From positions 3,425-13,183 of the forward strand of contig PLBD01000213.1 in the NCBI GenBank assembly GCA_003135315.1: a stretch of DNA of 9,759 nucleotides, written 5' to 3'. Source of the DNA: Acidobacteriaceae bacterium. GTDB lineage: Bacteria > Acidobacteriota > Terriglobia > Terriglobales > Acidobacteriaceae. The position numbers and the translations under genes were made by a program. Shown piece by piece: positions 1 through 6,284 of this stretch. The notes below the pieces were generated by a model. That model made no database searches, was not told the DNA's origin, and saw only the letters and a program-made list of their open reading frames with translations. The stretch's first letter is position 1. Each line of letters begins with the position of its first letter.

Positions 1-101
1 ATGAATTCGCCCTCATGGATGGTGAGGTCCACGCGGCGCAGCACCCACGTCTGCCCCGCTCCCGTCTTGTAACTGCGTTCGACGTTCTTGAGTTGAATCA
101 T
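1..101 (-). CDS. ABC transporter ATP-binding protein, 5' end only
   Basis: The first 33 codons of an ABC ATPase read from the ATG at 101-99 to the left edge of the window. The visible N-terminus (MIQLKNVERSYKTG, then VLRRVDLTIHEGEF) matches the opening beta-strands of LolD/MacB-type ATPases, which power export or lipoprotein release through FtsX-type permeases. The Walker A motif would lie just past the edge, so ATPase function is inferred from family resemblance. It follows the permease gene in the same direction with a 149-bp gap, so it is probably the fourth gene of the transporter operon. It would be the second ATPase of the cluster, suggesting that another permease or cassette lies further downstream. 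No Shine-Dalgarno sequence is seen. The start is preceded by TAATC and heptad repeats, as for the permease gene. Confidence 0.82.
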   Translation of the reverse strand, partial: MIQLKNVERSYKTGAGQTWVLRRVDLTIHEGEF

Positions 102-110
102 GATTAAGTT

Positions 111-138
111 AGCTGCGAGCTTCGAGCTACGAGCCATA
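111..138. repeat. Heptad repeat cluster A (AGCNNNN x4)
   Basis: There are four consecutive 7-bp units starting with AGC: AGCTGCG, AGCTTCG, AGCTACG and AGCCATA. The cluster lies 9 bp before the start codon of the second ATPase gene. Positions 118-134 are the inverted complement of 231-247 in cluster B, with 16 of 17 positions matching. The two clusters could therefore pair in the transcript across a 96-nt loop. Confidence 0.75.
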
Positions 139-226
139 GGTTCGATAGCCAGCATTCGTAATTCCCCGGTGCAAGACCTAGGCAACAGCCGACTAACGTG
201 TCATATTCCTGTTCCTGACGAAAACT

Positions 227-247
227 CGTTGCTCGAAGCTCGAAGCT
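227..247. repeat. Heptad repeat cluster B (CGAAGCT-type)
   Basis: Three GCT-ended heptads (GCT at 231, 238 and 245) lie immediately after the permease stop codon. On the minus strand they read as AGCTTCG, AGCTTCG, AGCAACG. The cluster is the inverted partner of cluster A across the gap between permease and ATPase. The sequence between the two clusters (139-226) shows no gene or recognisable motif. Confidence 0.72.
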
Positions 248-250
248 GCC

Positions 251-2725
251 TTACTCCCACCGCAGCGCCTTCACCGGATCGATTCTCGACGCGCGCCGCG
301 CTGGAATATAACTGGCAAATAGTCCGCACGCCAACAACAGCACCGACACAGCCGCAATGGTCCAGGCATCATGCGGAACCACGCCATACAGAAAGCTGCG
401 TAACACGCTTCCCGCCGACACCGCCGCGATCACCCCGATGCCGACTCCGATTCCCAACAGCACCACCGCTTGCCGCAGAACCAGTCCAATCACATTCGAG
501 CGTGTCGCGCCCAGCGCCATGCGCAATCCAATGTCGCGTGTGCGCTGGCTAACGTTATAAGCCAGCAGGCCATAGATCCCGGCAATCGAGATCAGCAGCG
601 CCGAGCCGGCAAAAATCCACAGCAACCGCACGGCCAGCGTCTGGCTGCCGAGCGAGGTGTCCACAACGTCCTGTAGCGTGCGCATGTCCAGCACGGCCAG
701 ATCAGGATCGAACTCCCGCAAGGCAGCGCGCAGGCTCGGGATCACCCCCGCAGGATCCACATGCGTCCGCAGCGCAAGATTCGTGAACGACGCCAGAATG
801 TACGGCGTCAGTTCGTCGTTGGGTCCCAGCTGCAGGTACGAAACATTGATCTCCGGCTGCACGTCATCGGACATCGCCGTCTGATGCGTGTCCTCAACCA
901 CGCCGACGATGGTGACCGTCCCATGGGGCCCGGTCTCGACGATCTTCAGTCGCTGGCCCAGCGGATTCTCGCCGTGAAAATACTTCGTGACAAAAGCTTG
1001 ATTGACCACCGCAGCGGCCGTTCCCTGCGGGCCGTCGGCATCGCTGATCAAACGCCCTTGCAGTAAACGAATGCCCAGCGTCGGATAGAGGTTTGGGCTG
1101 ACGGCGCGTATCGCTGCATTGAGTTTGTTTGCCGGATCTTTCGGCCGGCCGACGATCTCGAAAGAGCCGCTGGCCTGGAAATTCGGCGACAGCGGAAGCG
1201 TCGTCGTCAGGGCCGCCGAGTCGACGCCGGGGAGATGCGCCAGCCGATCGAGCAGCGGAGCATAAAACACTTGCGCGATGTCCTTGCCCGCATACTTTCC
1301 CGACTGGCCTACGATTCCACCGCCCGACTGCGGCAGGATAATCGCCGTGGTCACTACGTTGTGAGGGACGAATCCCAGCGGAACATCACGCAAGGCCAGC
1401 AGGCTGCGCAGCAGCAATCCCGCGGAGATCAGCAACAGCAAGGAGAGAGCGATCTCGCCAACCACCAGCGCATCGCGAAAGTGTTTCTGACGGCGGCTTG
1501 CGCCGGCGGAGGGCGTGCCATCGCGCAGGGCTTCCTGCGCCGGAGCCTGCGCCGCCTGCAACGCGGGAACCAGCCCAAACAGCACCGCCGAAATGACCGA
1601 GAAACCGACCAAGGCCGCGGCCACGCGCGCGTCGATCTGAATGTGGTGGGAGAGTGGGAGATACAAATCGAGATAAAACCGCAGCAGGCGAACACAGCCA
1701 TACGCCAGCGCGAGTCCAAGCGCCGCACCCGTGAAAGCCAATACCAGACTCTCGGTGAGGAATTGCCGCACCAGGCGCAACCGGTCTGCGCCGATCGCGC
1801 TGCGAATGGCAATCTCGCGTCGTCTGCCTGTCGTGCGCGACAGCAGCAGGCTGGCGGCATTGGCGCAGGCGATCAGCCACACCGCCAGCACCGCAAATTG
1901 CAGCGCCAGCAGCGCGGACCGCACGTTGCCGGTCAGCACCTCGCGGTAACTCGTGACTCGAACCCGCTTTTCCAATCCAAGGGTCGGATAGGCCTTCGCG
2001 ATATTGGTTTGAATTCCGGTGAGCTCAGCCTGCGCCGCGCCCGGGGTCCCGTCGTTCTTCAGCCTTCCAACCGCCGTCAGGTCCTGCGAGCCGCGGTCCT
2101 CGTATTCCTTGGCCGGCACCAGCGGCACCCAACCCACCGGGCCGTCTCCGACGGCGGGAAACTCGAAGCCCGCAGGCATCACGCCGATGACCGTATAGGT
2201 TTTGTTCCCCAACTTGAGCGAGCTGCCAACTGTCTGCGGGTTTTTACCGAAAAACTTTTCCCATGCGATGGAGTTGATCAACACAACATCGCCGTGACCC
2301 GGTTGATCCTCTTGCGGCGAAAAATTCCGCCCCAGCACCGGCTCAACCTGCAGCGTAGAGAGAAGATTGGCGCTGCTGGCGACCACCGGGATGAAATCGG
2401 AGAAGCCGGGAACGTCGACGCTGCGAATGCCGACGGTATACCAGCCAATGTCCTGGAAGGAGTGGGATTGCGCCCGCCAGTCGCGTATGTTAGGCAGTGC
2501 GGAAGCGCTGGCCGCAGCAGACTCCGGCCGCGACTCGGTCATCTGCACAATCTGGTCGGGCTTAGGGAACGGCAGCGGCCGTAGCAACACGGCGTCGATC
2601 ACCGCGAACATTGCCGCGTTCACGCCGATGCCCAGCGCCAGCGTCAGCACCGTCACCGCGGCAAAGCCGGGGTTCTTGCGCAACTGGCGAAACGCGTATC
2701 GCAGGTCTTGAAGGATGCTGTTCAT
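251..2725 (-). CDS. MacB/FtsX-type ABC permease, acidobacterial duplicated permease (ADOP) style
   Basis: This 824-residue inner-membrane permease probably moves or releases a substrate with the neighbouring ATPase and membrane fusion protein; the substrate is unknown. It has two FtsX-like halves. In the first half, helix 1 is at about residues 21-46, followed by a periplasmic MacB-like core at about 50-265, then three helices around 270-295, 319-343 and 369-391. In the second half, a helix at about 421-443 is followed by a second periplasmic core at about 450-690, then three helices around 699-723, 745-772 and 788-808. Each half has the cytoplasmic coupling motif, REIAIRSAIGA in the first and RDIGLRMALGA in the second. 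The N-terminus (DLRYAFRQLRKNPGF) and the length are typical of the ADOP family. ADOPs are often found without an ATPase, but this one sits in a full operon. The ATG at 2725 is preferred over an upstream in-frame TTG at 2734, which lies inside the heptad repeat. No Shine-Dalgarno sequence is visible. Confidence 0.93.
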   Translation of the reverse strand: MNSILQDLRYAFRQLRKNPGFAAVTVLTLALGIGVNAAMFAVIDAVLLRPLPFPKPDQIVQMTESRPESAAASASALPNIRDWRAQSHSFQDIGWYTVGIRSVDVPGFSDFIPVVASSANLLSTLQVEPVLGRNFSPQEDQPGHGDVVLINSIAWEKFFGKNPQTVGSSLKLGNKTYTVIGVMPAGFEFPAVGDGPVGWVPLVPAKEYEDRGSQDLTAVGRLKNDGTPGAAQAELTGIQTNIAKAYPTLGLEKRVRVTSYREVLTGNVRSALLALQFAVLAVWLIACANAASLLLSRTTGRRREIAIRSAIGADRLRLVRQFLTESLVLAFTGAALGLALAYGCVRLLRFYLDLYLPLSHHIQIDARVAAALVGFSVISAVLFGLVPALQAAQAPAQEALRDGTPSAGASRRQKHFRDALVVGEIALSLLLLISAGLLLRSLLALRDVPLGFVPHNVVTTAIILPQSGGGIVGQSGKYAGKDIAQVFYAPLLDRLAHLPGVDSAALTTTLPLSPNFQASGSFEIVGRPKDPANKLNAAIRAVSPNLYPTLGIRLLQGRLISDADGPQGTAAAVVNQAFVTKYFHGENPLGQRLKIVETGPHGTVTIVGVVEDTHQTAMSDDVQPEINVSYLQLGPNDELTPYILASFTNLALRTHVDPAGVIPSLRAALREFDPDLAVLDMRTLQDVVDTSLGSQTLAVRLLWIFAGSALLISIAGIYGLLAYNVSQRTRDIGLRMALGATRSNVIGLVLRQAVVLLGIGVGIGVIAAVSAGSVLRSFLYGVVPHDAWTIAAVSVLLLACGLFASYIPARRASRIDPVKALRWE

Positions 2726-2726
2726 G

Positions 2727-2757
2727 ATTAGCAACTAGCAACTAGCAACTAGCAATG
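2727..2757. repeat. Heptad repeat cluster C (AGCAACT x3, AGCAATG)
   Basis: Three perfect tandem copies of AGCAACT start at 2730, 2737 and 2744, followed by AGCAATG at 2751. The cluster ends one base before the permease start codon, so it occupies the place where a ribosome-binding site would be. Positions 2727-2753 are the inverted partner of 2830-2856 in cluster D. As RNA, about 26 of 27 positions could pair, including two G-U pairs. Confidence 0.88.
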
Positions 2758-2829
2758 AGCCAAACCCGCTGGCCGTGATACCCGTCTCCCGGCTTTCTAG
2801 CAAACTACGGAAACTAGCCAAGCGCTATA

Positions 2830-2857
2830 GCTAATTGCTAGTTGCTAATTGCTAGTG
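2830..2857. repeat. Heptad repeat cluster D (GCTAATT/GCTAGTT alternating)
   Basis: Four tandem heptads (GCTAATT, GCTAGTT, GCTAATT, GCTAGTG) lie immediately after the stop codon of the ATPase gene. The 24 bp at 2830-2853 are identical to 3930-3953 in cluster F, which sits in the same place after the fusion-protein gene. With cluster C it could form a long stem enclosing a loop of about 76 nt. Confidence 0.88.
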
Positions 2858-2860
2858 GCT

Positions 2861-3592
2861 CTACTGCTCCTGCATCAGCCTCCGCAGCTCTTCTTCGGCA
2901 ACCACTTTTCCGTCGAACAAGTGCACTTCGCGCTGGGCATGGGCCGCAAAGCGCGGATCGTGTGTCACCATGCAGATGGTCGCGCCCTCGCGATGCAATT
3001 TCTGCAGCAACTCCATCACAGCTTCGCCGTTGCGCGAGTCCAAATTTCCCGTGGGCTCGTCGGCCAGCAGGATCGACGGCGATCCCGCCAGCGCGCGCGC
3101 CACGGCCACACGTTGCTGCTGACCGCCGGAGAGTTGCGAAGGATAGTGGCGCAGCCGATGGGCCATGCCCACGCGTTCCAGCGACTCCAGCACGCGGCGC
3201 TTGCGCTCCGCACTCGGCATGCCGTCGCGATAGGTGAGCGGCAGCTCGACATTCTCGTACACCGTGAGATCGCCGATCAGGTTGAAGCTCTGGAAGATGA
3301 AGCCGATCTCGCGATTGCGAATGCGCGAGCGGTCGCCGAAGTCCAGGTTCTCCACGGGCTGGCCGTTCAGCCGGTAATTGCCCGCGGTCGGCGTGTCCAG
3401 CAGTCCGATGATGGACAACAGCGTCGACTTGCCGCAACCCGACGGGCCAGACATGGCGACATACTCGCCCTTGCGGATCATCAAATGGACGCCGGAAAGC
3501 GCGTGCGTTTCCACTTCGTCGGTGTAGAACACCTTGGTCATGTTTTCGATTTCAATCAGCGGAATTGCTGCTTCGCTCATATGGTTGTCCAT
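2861..3592 (-). CDS. ABC transporter ATP-binding protein, LolD/MacB type
   Basis: This 243-residue cytoplasmic ATPase hydrolyses ATP to drive the adjacent FtsX-type permease. All core motifs are intact: Walker A GPSGCGKST (residues 49-57), Q-loop Gln101, signature LSGGQ (154-158), Walker B ILLADEP (174-180), a D-loop NLD, and the switch His211 in MVTHD. Its length matches the LolD/MacB/FtsE group. The start at 3592 gives MDNHMSEA; an internal ATG at 3580 is an alternative, and neither has a strong Shine-Dalgarno sequence. It lies between the membrane fusion protein and permease genes, the usual order for a tripartite exporter. The gene symbol is left empty because LolD, MacB and related exporters cannot be separated from this sequence alone. 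Confidence 0.95.
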   Translation of the reverse strand: MDNHMSEAAIPLIEIENMTKVFYTDEVETHALSGVHLMIRKGEYVAMSGPSGCGKSTLLSIIGLLDTPTAGNYRLNGQPVENLDFGDRSRIRNREIGFIFQSFNLIGDLTVYENVELPLTYRDGMPSAERKRRVLESLERVGMAHRLRHYPSQLSGGQQQRVAVARALAGSPSILLADEPTGNLDSRNGEAVMELLQKLHREGATICMVTHDPRFAAHAQREVHLFDGKVVAEEELRRLMQEQ

Positions 3593-3615
3593 TCTCGATA
3601 ATCGCGATTTGCGAT

Positions 3616-3650
3616 GGCTCTTAGCTGTTAGCCTTTAGCTCCTAGCAAGC
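3616..3650. repeat. Heptad repeat cluster E (degenerate AGCNNNN)
   Basis: Four AGC-led heptads (AGCTGTT, AGCCTTT, AGCTCCT, AGCAAGC) span 3623-3650, with a weaker unit at 3616-3622. They lie about 25-60 bp upstream of the ATPase start. The 7-bp phase is kept but the variable bases have diverged, so pairing with cluster F at the other end of the gap would be weak. Confidence 0.68.
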
Positions 3651-3922
3651 CCGTGATGAGTTACGTGTTCTCGATGATCCTCGTTCCATGCTCGCCGCCC
3701 GTGCCGCCCCCGAGGGGATCAAGTCTTAAAGGCACGCTTACCCAGCGCTGAAGCGCTGGGCTAAACCGTTTCGCGCCTACGGCGCTCGATCCCTGCCATT
3801 CGTGCAGCCGATTCAACAACGGAATTCCTATTTGAGCCTGACATCAGAGTGGCTTACGCAAACACTCCCATGCCGCATGACCAGTAAACCGCCGATGAGT
3901 CCCGCCAATTCCGCATTGCAAA
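3651..3922. other. Gene-free spacer with two small hairpins
   Basis: This is the central part of the 367-bp gap between the fusion-protein and ATPase genes. I see no coding region. A perfect hairpin is at 3741-3760 (8-bp stem CCCAGCGC, loop TGAA), followed by a smaller one at 3773-3785 (GCGCC/GGCGC, loop TAC). This two-hairpin layout resembles other dispersed repeats in the window. No T-run follows, so it is not a typical terminator. Nothing is recognised at 3786-3922. Confidence 0.6.
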
Positions 3923-3953
3923 GCTAGTTGCTAATTGCTAGTTGCTAATTGCT
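3923..3953. repeat. Heptad repeat cluster F (GCTAGTT/GCTAATT alternating)
   Basis: Four exact alternating heptads start at 3923, 3930, 3937 and 3944, and GCT begins a fifth at 3951. The cluster ends 6 bp from the stop codon of the fusion-protein gene. It shares an identical 24-bp stretch with cluster D, about 1.1 kb away. Confidence 0.88.
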
Positions 3954-3959
3954 TCCGCT

Positions 3960-5219
3960 TTATTCCAGCCTCACCCTATCCGTGTTGTCCCAGCGCGACA
4001 TGTCCGACAGAATCACCGTGTCGCCCTCTTTCAGTCCGGTGTCGATCTGAATCTGGTTCACCGACGCGCGCCCGGTCTTCACTTGCACGCGGCTGGCGGC
4101 ATTACCCGACGCATCCAGCTTGAACATCGAGATCGTGCTGCTCTCTTGTCCGAAGGCCGGGCGCCCCACGTACAGCACGTTGTCCAGCTTCTCCAGATCA
4201 ATGGTTCCATCCACGCTTAAGTCCGGACGCGCGCCCTTGGGCAGCTCGCCGGTTAGCTTCACGTCCACGGTGACGGTGCCGTTCTGCACCGCGGGATCGA
4301 CGCGGCTCACTTCGCCCGCGATCACGCCGTTGTGCGTGTCAATGGAGGCCGGCTCGCCGATCTGCACGTCGCGCGCCTGGGTCTCAGGAATCTTCAGCTC
4401 CGCCATCAGGTGATTGGGCTGGACAATCTTCGCCAGCTCCGTGCCCGGCATCACATGCTGCCCAACTTGCAGCGGCAACTCCACCAGCACGCCGTCGACG
4501 CCCGCCTGCACCTTCAGGCGCTGCAACTGTGTCTGCTTGAGCTGGGCCAGCGCGCGCATCTCGTCCACCTTGGCCTGCTGCACCGCGAGCTGCGATGCAA
4601 TTGCCTTCTCGTTGATCTTCAGCCGCTCGTCTTCGATCTTGTCGCGCGTGGTCAACTCCTGCGCCTTTCCGGCAGAGGCCTTCGCCGCCAGGCCGGAGAT
4701 AACGCCCAGATCGTAGAGCGACTTATCGGTCTGCGCCTGGCGCTGCGCTTCGTTGTAGTCGGCGTTGACCGTGGCCGCACCCGCACGCTGGTCCATCAGA
4801 TCGCTCTGCAGCTTCACCTTCAGGCTCTGGTACTCGGCCTCGGCGGCTTTCACCTGCAACTGCGCGTCCAGCGCCTCCTGCTCCAGTTGCGGATTGACCA
4901 TCTCCACCAGCACGGTGTCGGCTGTGACTTGCGATCCGGGAAGTTTGTCGATGCGAATGACGGTAGCTTCGGTCTCGGCAGGAATCTGGCGAACGTCTTC
5001 GTGGCTGGGAATCAGCGAGCCCAATCCGCGCACCTGGCGCAGCATGGAGCCGCGCTTCACCGTGTCCGTCCAAATGGTGCTGCGATCGACCGTCGGCGCA
5101 GCCGGCTTCAGGCGCGAAATGCCCACGGTGACGACGATCAGCACCCCCAGCGCGGCCACCGACCAGATGATCTGGCGGCGGCGCTTTTGCCGTTTCAGTT
5201 CGGGACGGGCGATATCCAT
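3960..5219 (-). CDS. HlyD/MacA-type membrane fusion (periplasmic adaptor) protein
   Basis: This 419-residue adaptor would link the inner-membrane ABC permease to an outer-membrane channel. It has a basic cytoplasmic N-terminus (KRQKRRR), one membrane anchor at about residues 17-35 and a first lipoyl half at about 60-108. A long Gln/Ala/Lys-rich coiled-coil hairpin follows at about 110-235, then the second lipoyl half at about 236-268 (VDGVLVELPLQVGQHV), a beta-barrel at about 270-345 and a membrane-proximal domain to the end. The start at 5219 is supported by GGGAG at the right spacing and by the anchor position. No outer-membrane TolC-like gene is in the window. It is the first gene of the minus-strand operon. 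Its substrate is unknown. Confidence 0.93.
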   Translation of the reverse strand: MDIARPELKRQKRRRQIIWSVAALGVLIVVTVGISRLKPAAPTVDRSTIWTDTVKRGSMLRQVRGLGSLIPSHEDVRQIPAETEATVIRIDKLPGSQVTADTVLVEMVNPQLEQEALDAQLQVKAAEAEYQSLKVKLQSDLMDQRAGAATVNADYNEAQRQAQTDKSLYDLGVISGLAAKASAGKAQELTTRDKIEDERLKINEKAIASQLAVQQAKVDEMRALAQLKQTQLQRLKVQAGVDGVLVELPLQVGQHVMPGTELAKIVQPNHLMAELKIPETQARDVQIGEPASIDTHNGVIAGEVSRVDPAVQNGTVTVDVKLTGELPKGARPDLSVDGTIDLEKLDNVLYVGRPAFGQESSTISMFKLDASGNAASRVQVKTGRASVNQIQIDTGLKEGDTVILSDMSRWDNTDRVRLE

Positions 5220-5225
5220 TCCATA

Positions 5226-5230
5226 CTCCC
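5226..5230 (-). promoter_or_regulatory. Ribosome-binding site of the fusion-protein gene
   Basis: GGGAG on the minus strand lies 6 nt before the ATG at 5219. It is the only clear Shine-Dalgarno sequence in the transporter operon. Confidence 0.6.
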
Positions 5231-5233
5231 AGG

Positions 5234-5249
5234 TGCAAGCCGGAAGCCA
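5234..5249 (-). promoter_or_regulatory. Possible sigma-54 (-24/-12) promoter
   Basis: The minus strand reads TGGC-N7-TTGCA, with the GG and GC doublets separated by exactly 10 bp, as required for sigma-54 promoters. The AC after TGGC in the consensus is TT here. The tandem operator sites about 115 bp upstream are at the distance usual for activators of sigma-54. Against it, the predicted transcript would start near 5223, leaving a leader of only about 4 nt and excluding the GGGAG site. Confidence 0.3.
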
Positions 5250-5282
5250 TTCGCCGGAGCACCTAATCCGCTTGCTGTCAAA

Positions 5283-5311
5283 AAGTTACAGCAGCCCTGG
5301 AACACTGTCAG
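5283..5311 (-). promoter_or_regulatory. Possible sigma-70-type promoter
   Basis: CTGACA (5306-5311) and TAACTT (5283-5288) on the minus strand are separated by 17 bp. The predicted start near 5276 gives a leader of about 57 nt that includes the GGGAG site. The operator pair would lie just upstream of the -35 box. The -10 box is a weak match. Confidence 0.35.
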
Positions 5312-5321
5312 GCTAGCGGTT

Positions 5322-5359
5322 GTGTCCTGTCTCGGATTAAAGTGTCCGATATTGGACAC
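5322..5359. promoter_or_regulatory. Tandem operator-like palindromes
   Basis: A site at 5342-5359 reads GTGTCC-N6-GGACAC, a perfect 6-bp inverted repeat around an AT-rich centre. Exactly 20 bp away, at 5322-5339, is a half-degenerate copy, GTGTCC-N6-GGATTA, with the same spacing. Two sites two helical turns apart suggest cooperative binding of a dimeric regulator controlling the exporter operon. The regulator is not in the window. Confidence 0.6.
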
Positions 5360-5446
5360 GCCCAGTCTATGCCTGATTTGTCTTTACGGGACGAAAAAGA
5401 TGGGAATATCGGCGGCGCGGGAACGGCAATGTCGCCAAGCCATCTT

Positions 5447-5524
5447 GAAGGGGCGTAGCTTCAGCTGCGCCGTTGCAGAGCTTTAAGTTGTCATCCCGAG
5501 GAGGGCTTCAGCCCGACGAGGGAT
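5447..5524 (+). repeat. Compound palindromic repeat, copy 1
   Basis: The copy begins GAAGGGGCG, then forms a hairpin at 5452-5471 (GGCGTAGC/GCTGCGCC with one G-T pair, loop TTCA). It continues with TTGTCATCCCGA at 5488-5499 and a second hairpin at 5503-5514 (GGGC, loop TTCA, GCCC), nested within ATCCC/GGGAT arms at 5493-5497 and 5520-5524. It ends 3 bp before the aldolase stop codon. The same blocks in the same order and direction occur at 6285-6372. The rest of the upstream gap (5360-5446) shows nothing recognisable. Confidence 0.75.
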
Positions 5525-5527
5525 CGC

Positions 5528-6196
5528 TCAGTCCTTGCGCGCCATCACGTGATTTTGGGCCAGGTACTTGGTGCGGATCTCGCGCAGCTTGTTGACATGC
5601 TGATCGCTCAGCGTCTGCTGTTTGCCCAGCTGGTGCGTCACCAGCGCGATCTTGGCAAAGTGCTCCACGGTTTCCATATTCATGTAGGCGTTGATCAGGT
5701 CAACGCCGTAGGTCACGACGCCGTGGTTCGCCATCAGGATGGCATCGTGGTCGGCCACCAGGGGCGCCAGCGCCTCGGCCAGTTCCTGCGTGCCGGGAGT
5801 CTCATAGTTGGCCAGCGGCACCGACCCCAGCGTCACAATCAGTTCCGCGCACAAGGCTCGATCCAGCGCCATGCCGGCCGCCGCAAAACCGGTAGCCGTG
5901 GGAGGATGGGCGTGCACCACCGCACCCACATCGCGGCGCCTGCCGTAAATCAGCAGGTGCATTGCAATTTCACTGGAAACGTCGCGCGCCCCGCTTAGCT
6001 TCTTTCCCGTCGGATCGACGATCACCAGGTCGTCCGCCTCCAACAGGCCTTTGCTCATCAGCGTCGGCGTGCACAATATGTTTCCGTTCTCCAGGCGGAC
6101 GGACAGATTACCGTCCGTTGCCGCCACCATGCCATTCTGATGCAGCAATTTGCCGAAGCGAACAATCTCCTGCCGGTGCTTTTGTTCTGTATTCAT
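5528..6196 (-). CDS. Class II aldolase/adducin family protein (FucA-like)
   Basis: This is a 222-residue cytoplasmic zinc-dependent aldolase-fold protein. E. coli L-fuculose-phosphate aldolase (215 residues) cleaves a sugar phosphate to a phosphorylated C3 unit and an aldehyde. The expected metal and catalytic residues are present at a constant offset from that enzyme: Glu76 in SSEIAMH, His95 and His97 in HAHPP, and His158 in ANHG. GNLSVR (29-34) and TLMSKG (45-50) fit the phosphate-binding loops. The active-site Tyr113 of FucA has no Tyr at the equivalent position here, so the substrate may differ. ATG 6196 gives the family-length N-terminus. A GTG at 6226 with AGGA 9 nt upstream is an alternative, adding 10 residues. 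No sugar kinase or isomerase gene adjoins it, so the pathway is undetermined. It lies between two copies of a compound repeat. Confidence 0.9.
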   Translation of the reverse strand: MNTEQKHRQEIVRFGKLLHQNGMVAATDGNLSVRLENGNILCTPTLMSKGLLEADDLVIVDPTGKKLSGARDVSSEIAMHLLIYGRRRDVGAVVHAHPPTATGFAAAGMALDRALCAELIVTLGSVPLANYETPGTQELAEALAPLVADHDAILMANHGVVTYGVDLINAYMNMETVEHFAKIALVTHQLGKQQTLSDQHVNKLREIRTKYLAQNHVMARKD

Positions 6197-6284
6197 GCAA
6201 TGGATCGGCCATCCCGCCGGCGTCACTATGCAGTATCCTACCGCAGCTTTTGCTCGTCGGGAAAGGGAAGATAAGCAGATTTTC

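Noticed and set aside
1235..2584. Long open frame on the plus strand (449 codons) opposite the permease gene
   Set aside because: It is rich in Arg, Gln and His with no family motifs, and lies wholly antisense to a well-supported ADOP-type permease. It is a product of high G+C codon bias.
2726..2734. TTG at 2734 as the permease start
   Set aside because: It lies inside the heptad repeat and adds only three residues; the ATG at 2725 gives the normal family N-terminus.
2727..2857. CRISPR-like array
   Set aside because: The units are 7 bp with no unique spacers and there are no cas genes.
3741..3760. Rho-independent terminator
   Set aside because: The stem is perfect but no T-run follows on either strand, and the hairpin resembles dispersed repeats elsewhere in the window.
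3786..3922. Remnant gene in the gap between the fusion protein and ATPase
   Set aside because: No open frame of useful length and no recognisable protein motif in any frame.
4332..5486. Plus-strand open frame opposite the fusion-protein gene
   Set aside because: It has a low-complexity Leu/His/Arg/Gln composition and is antisense to the HlyD-type gene, which has clear domains.
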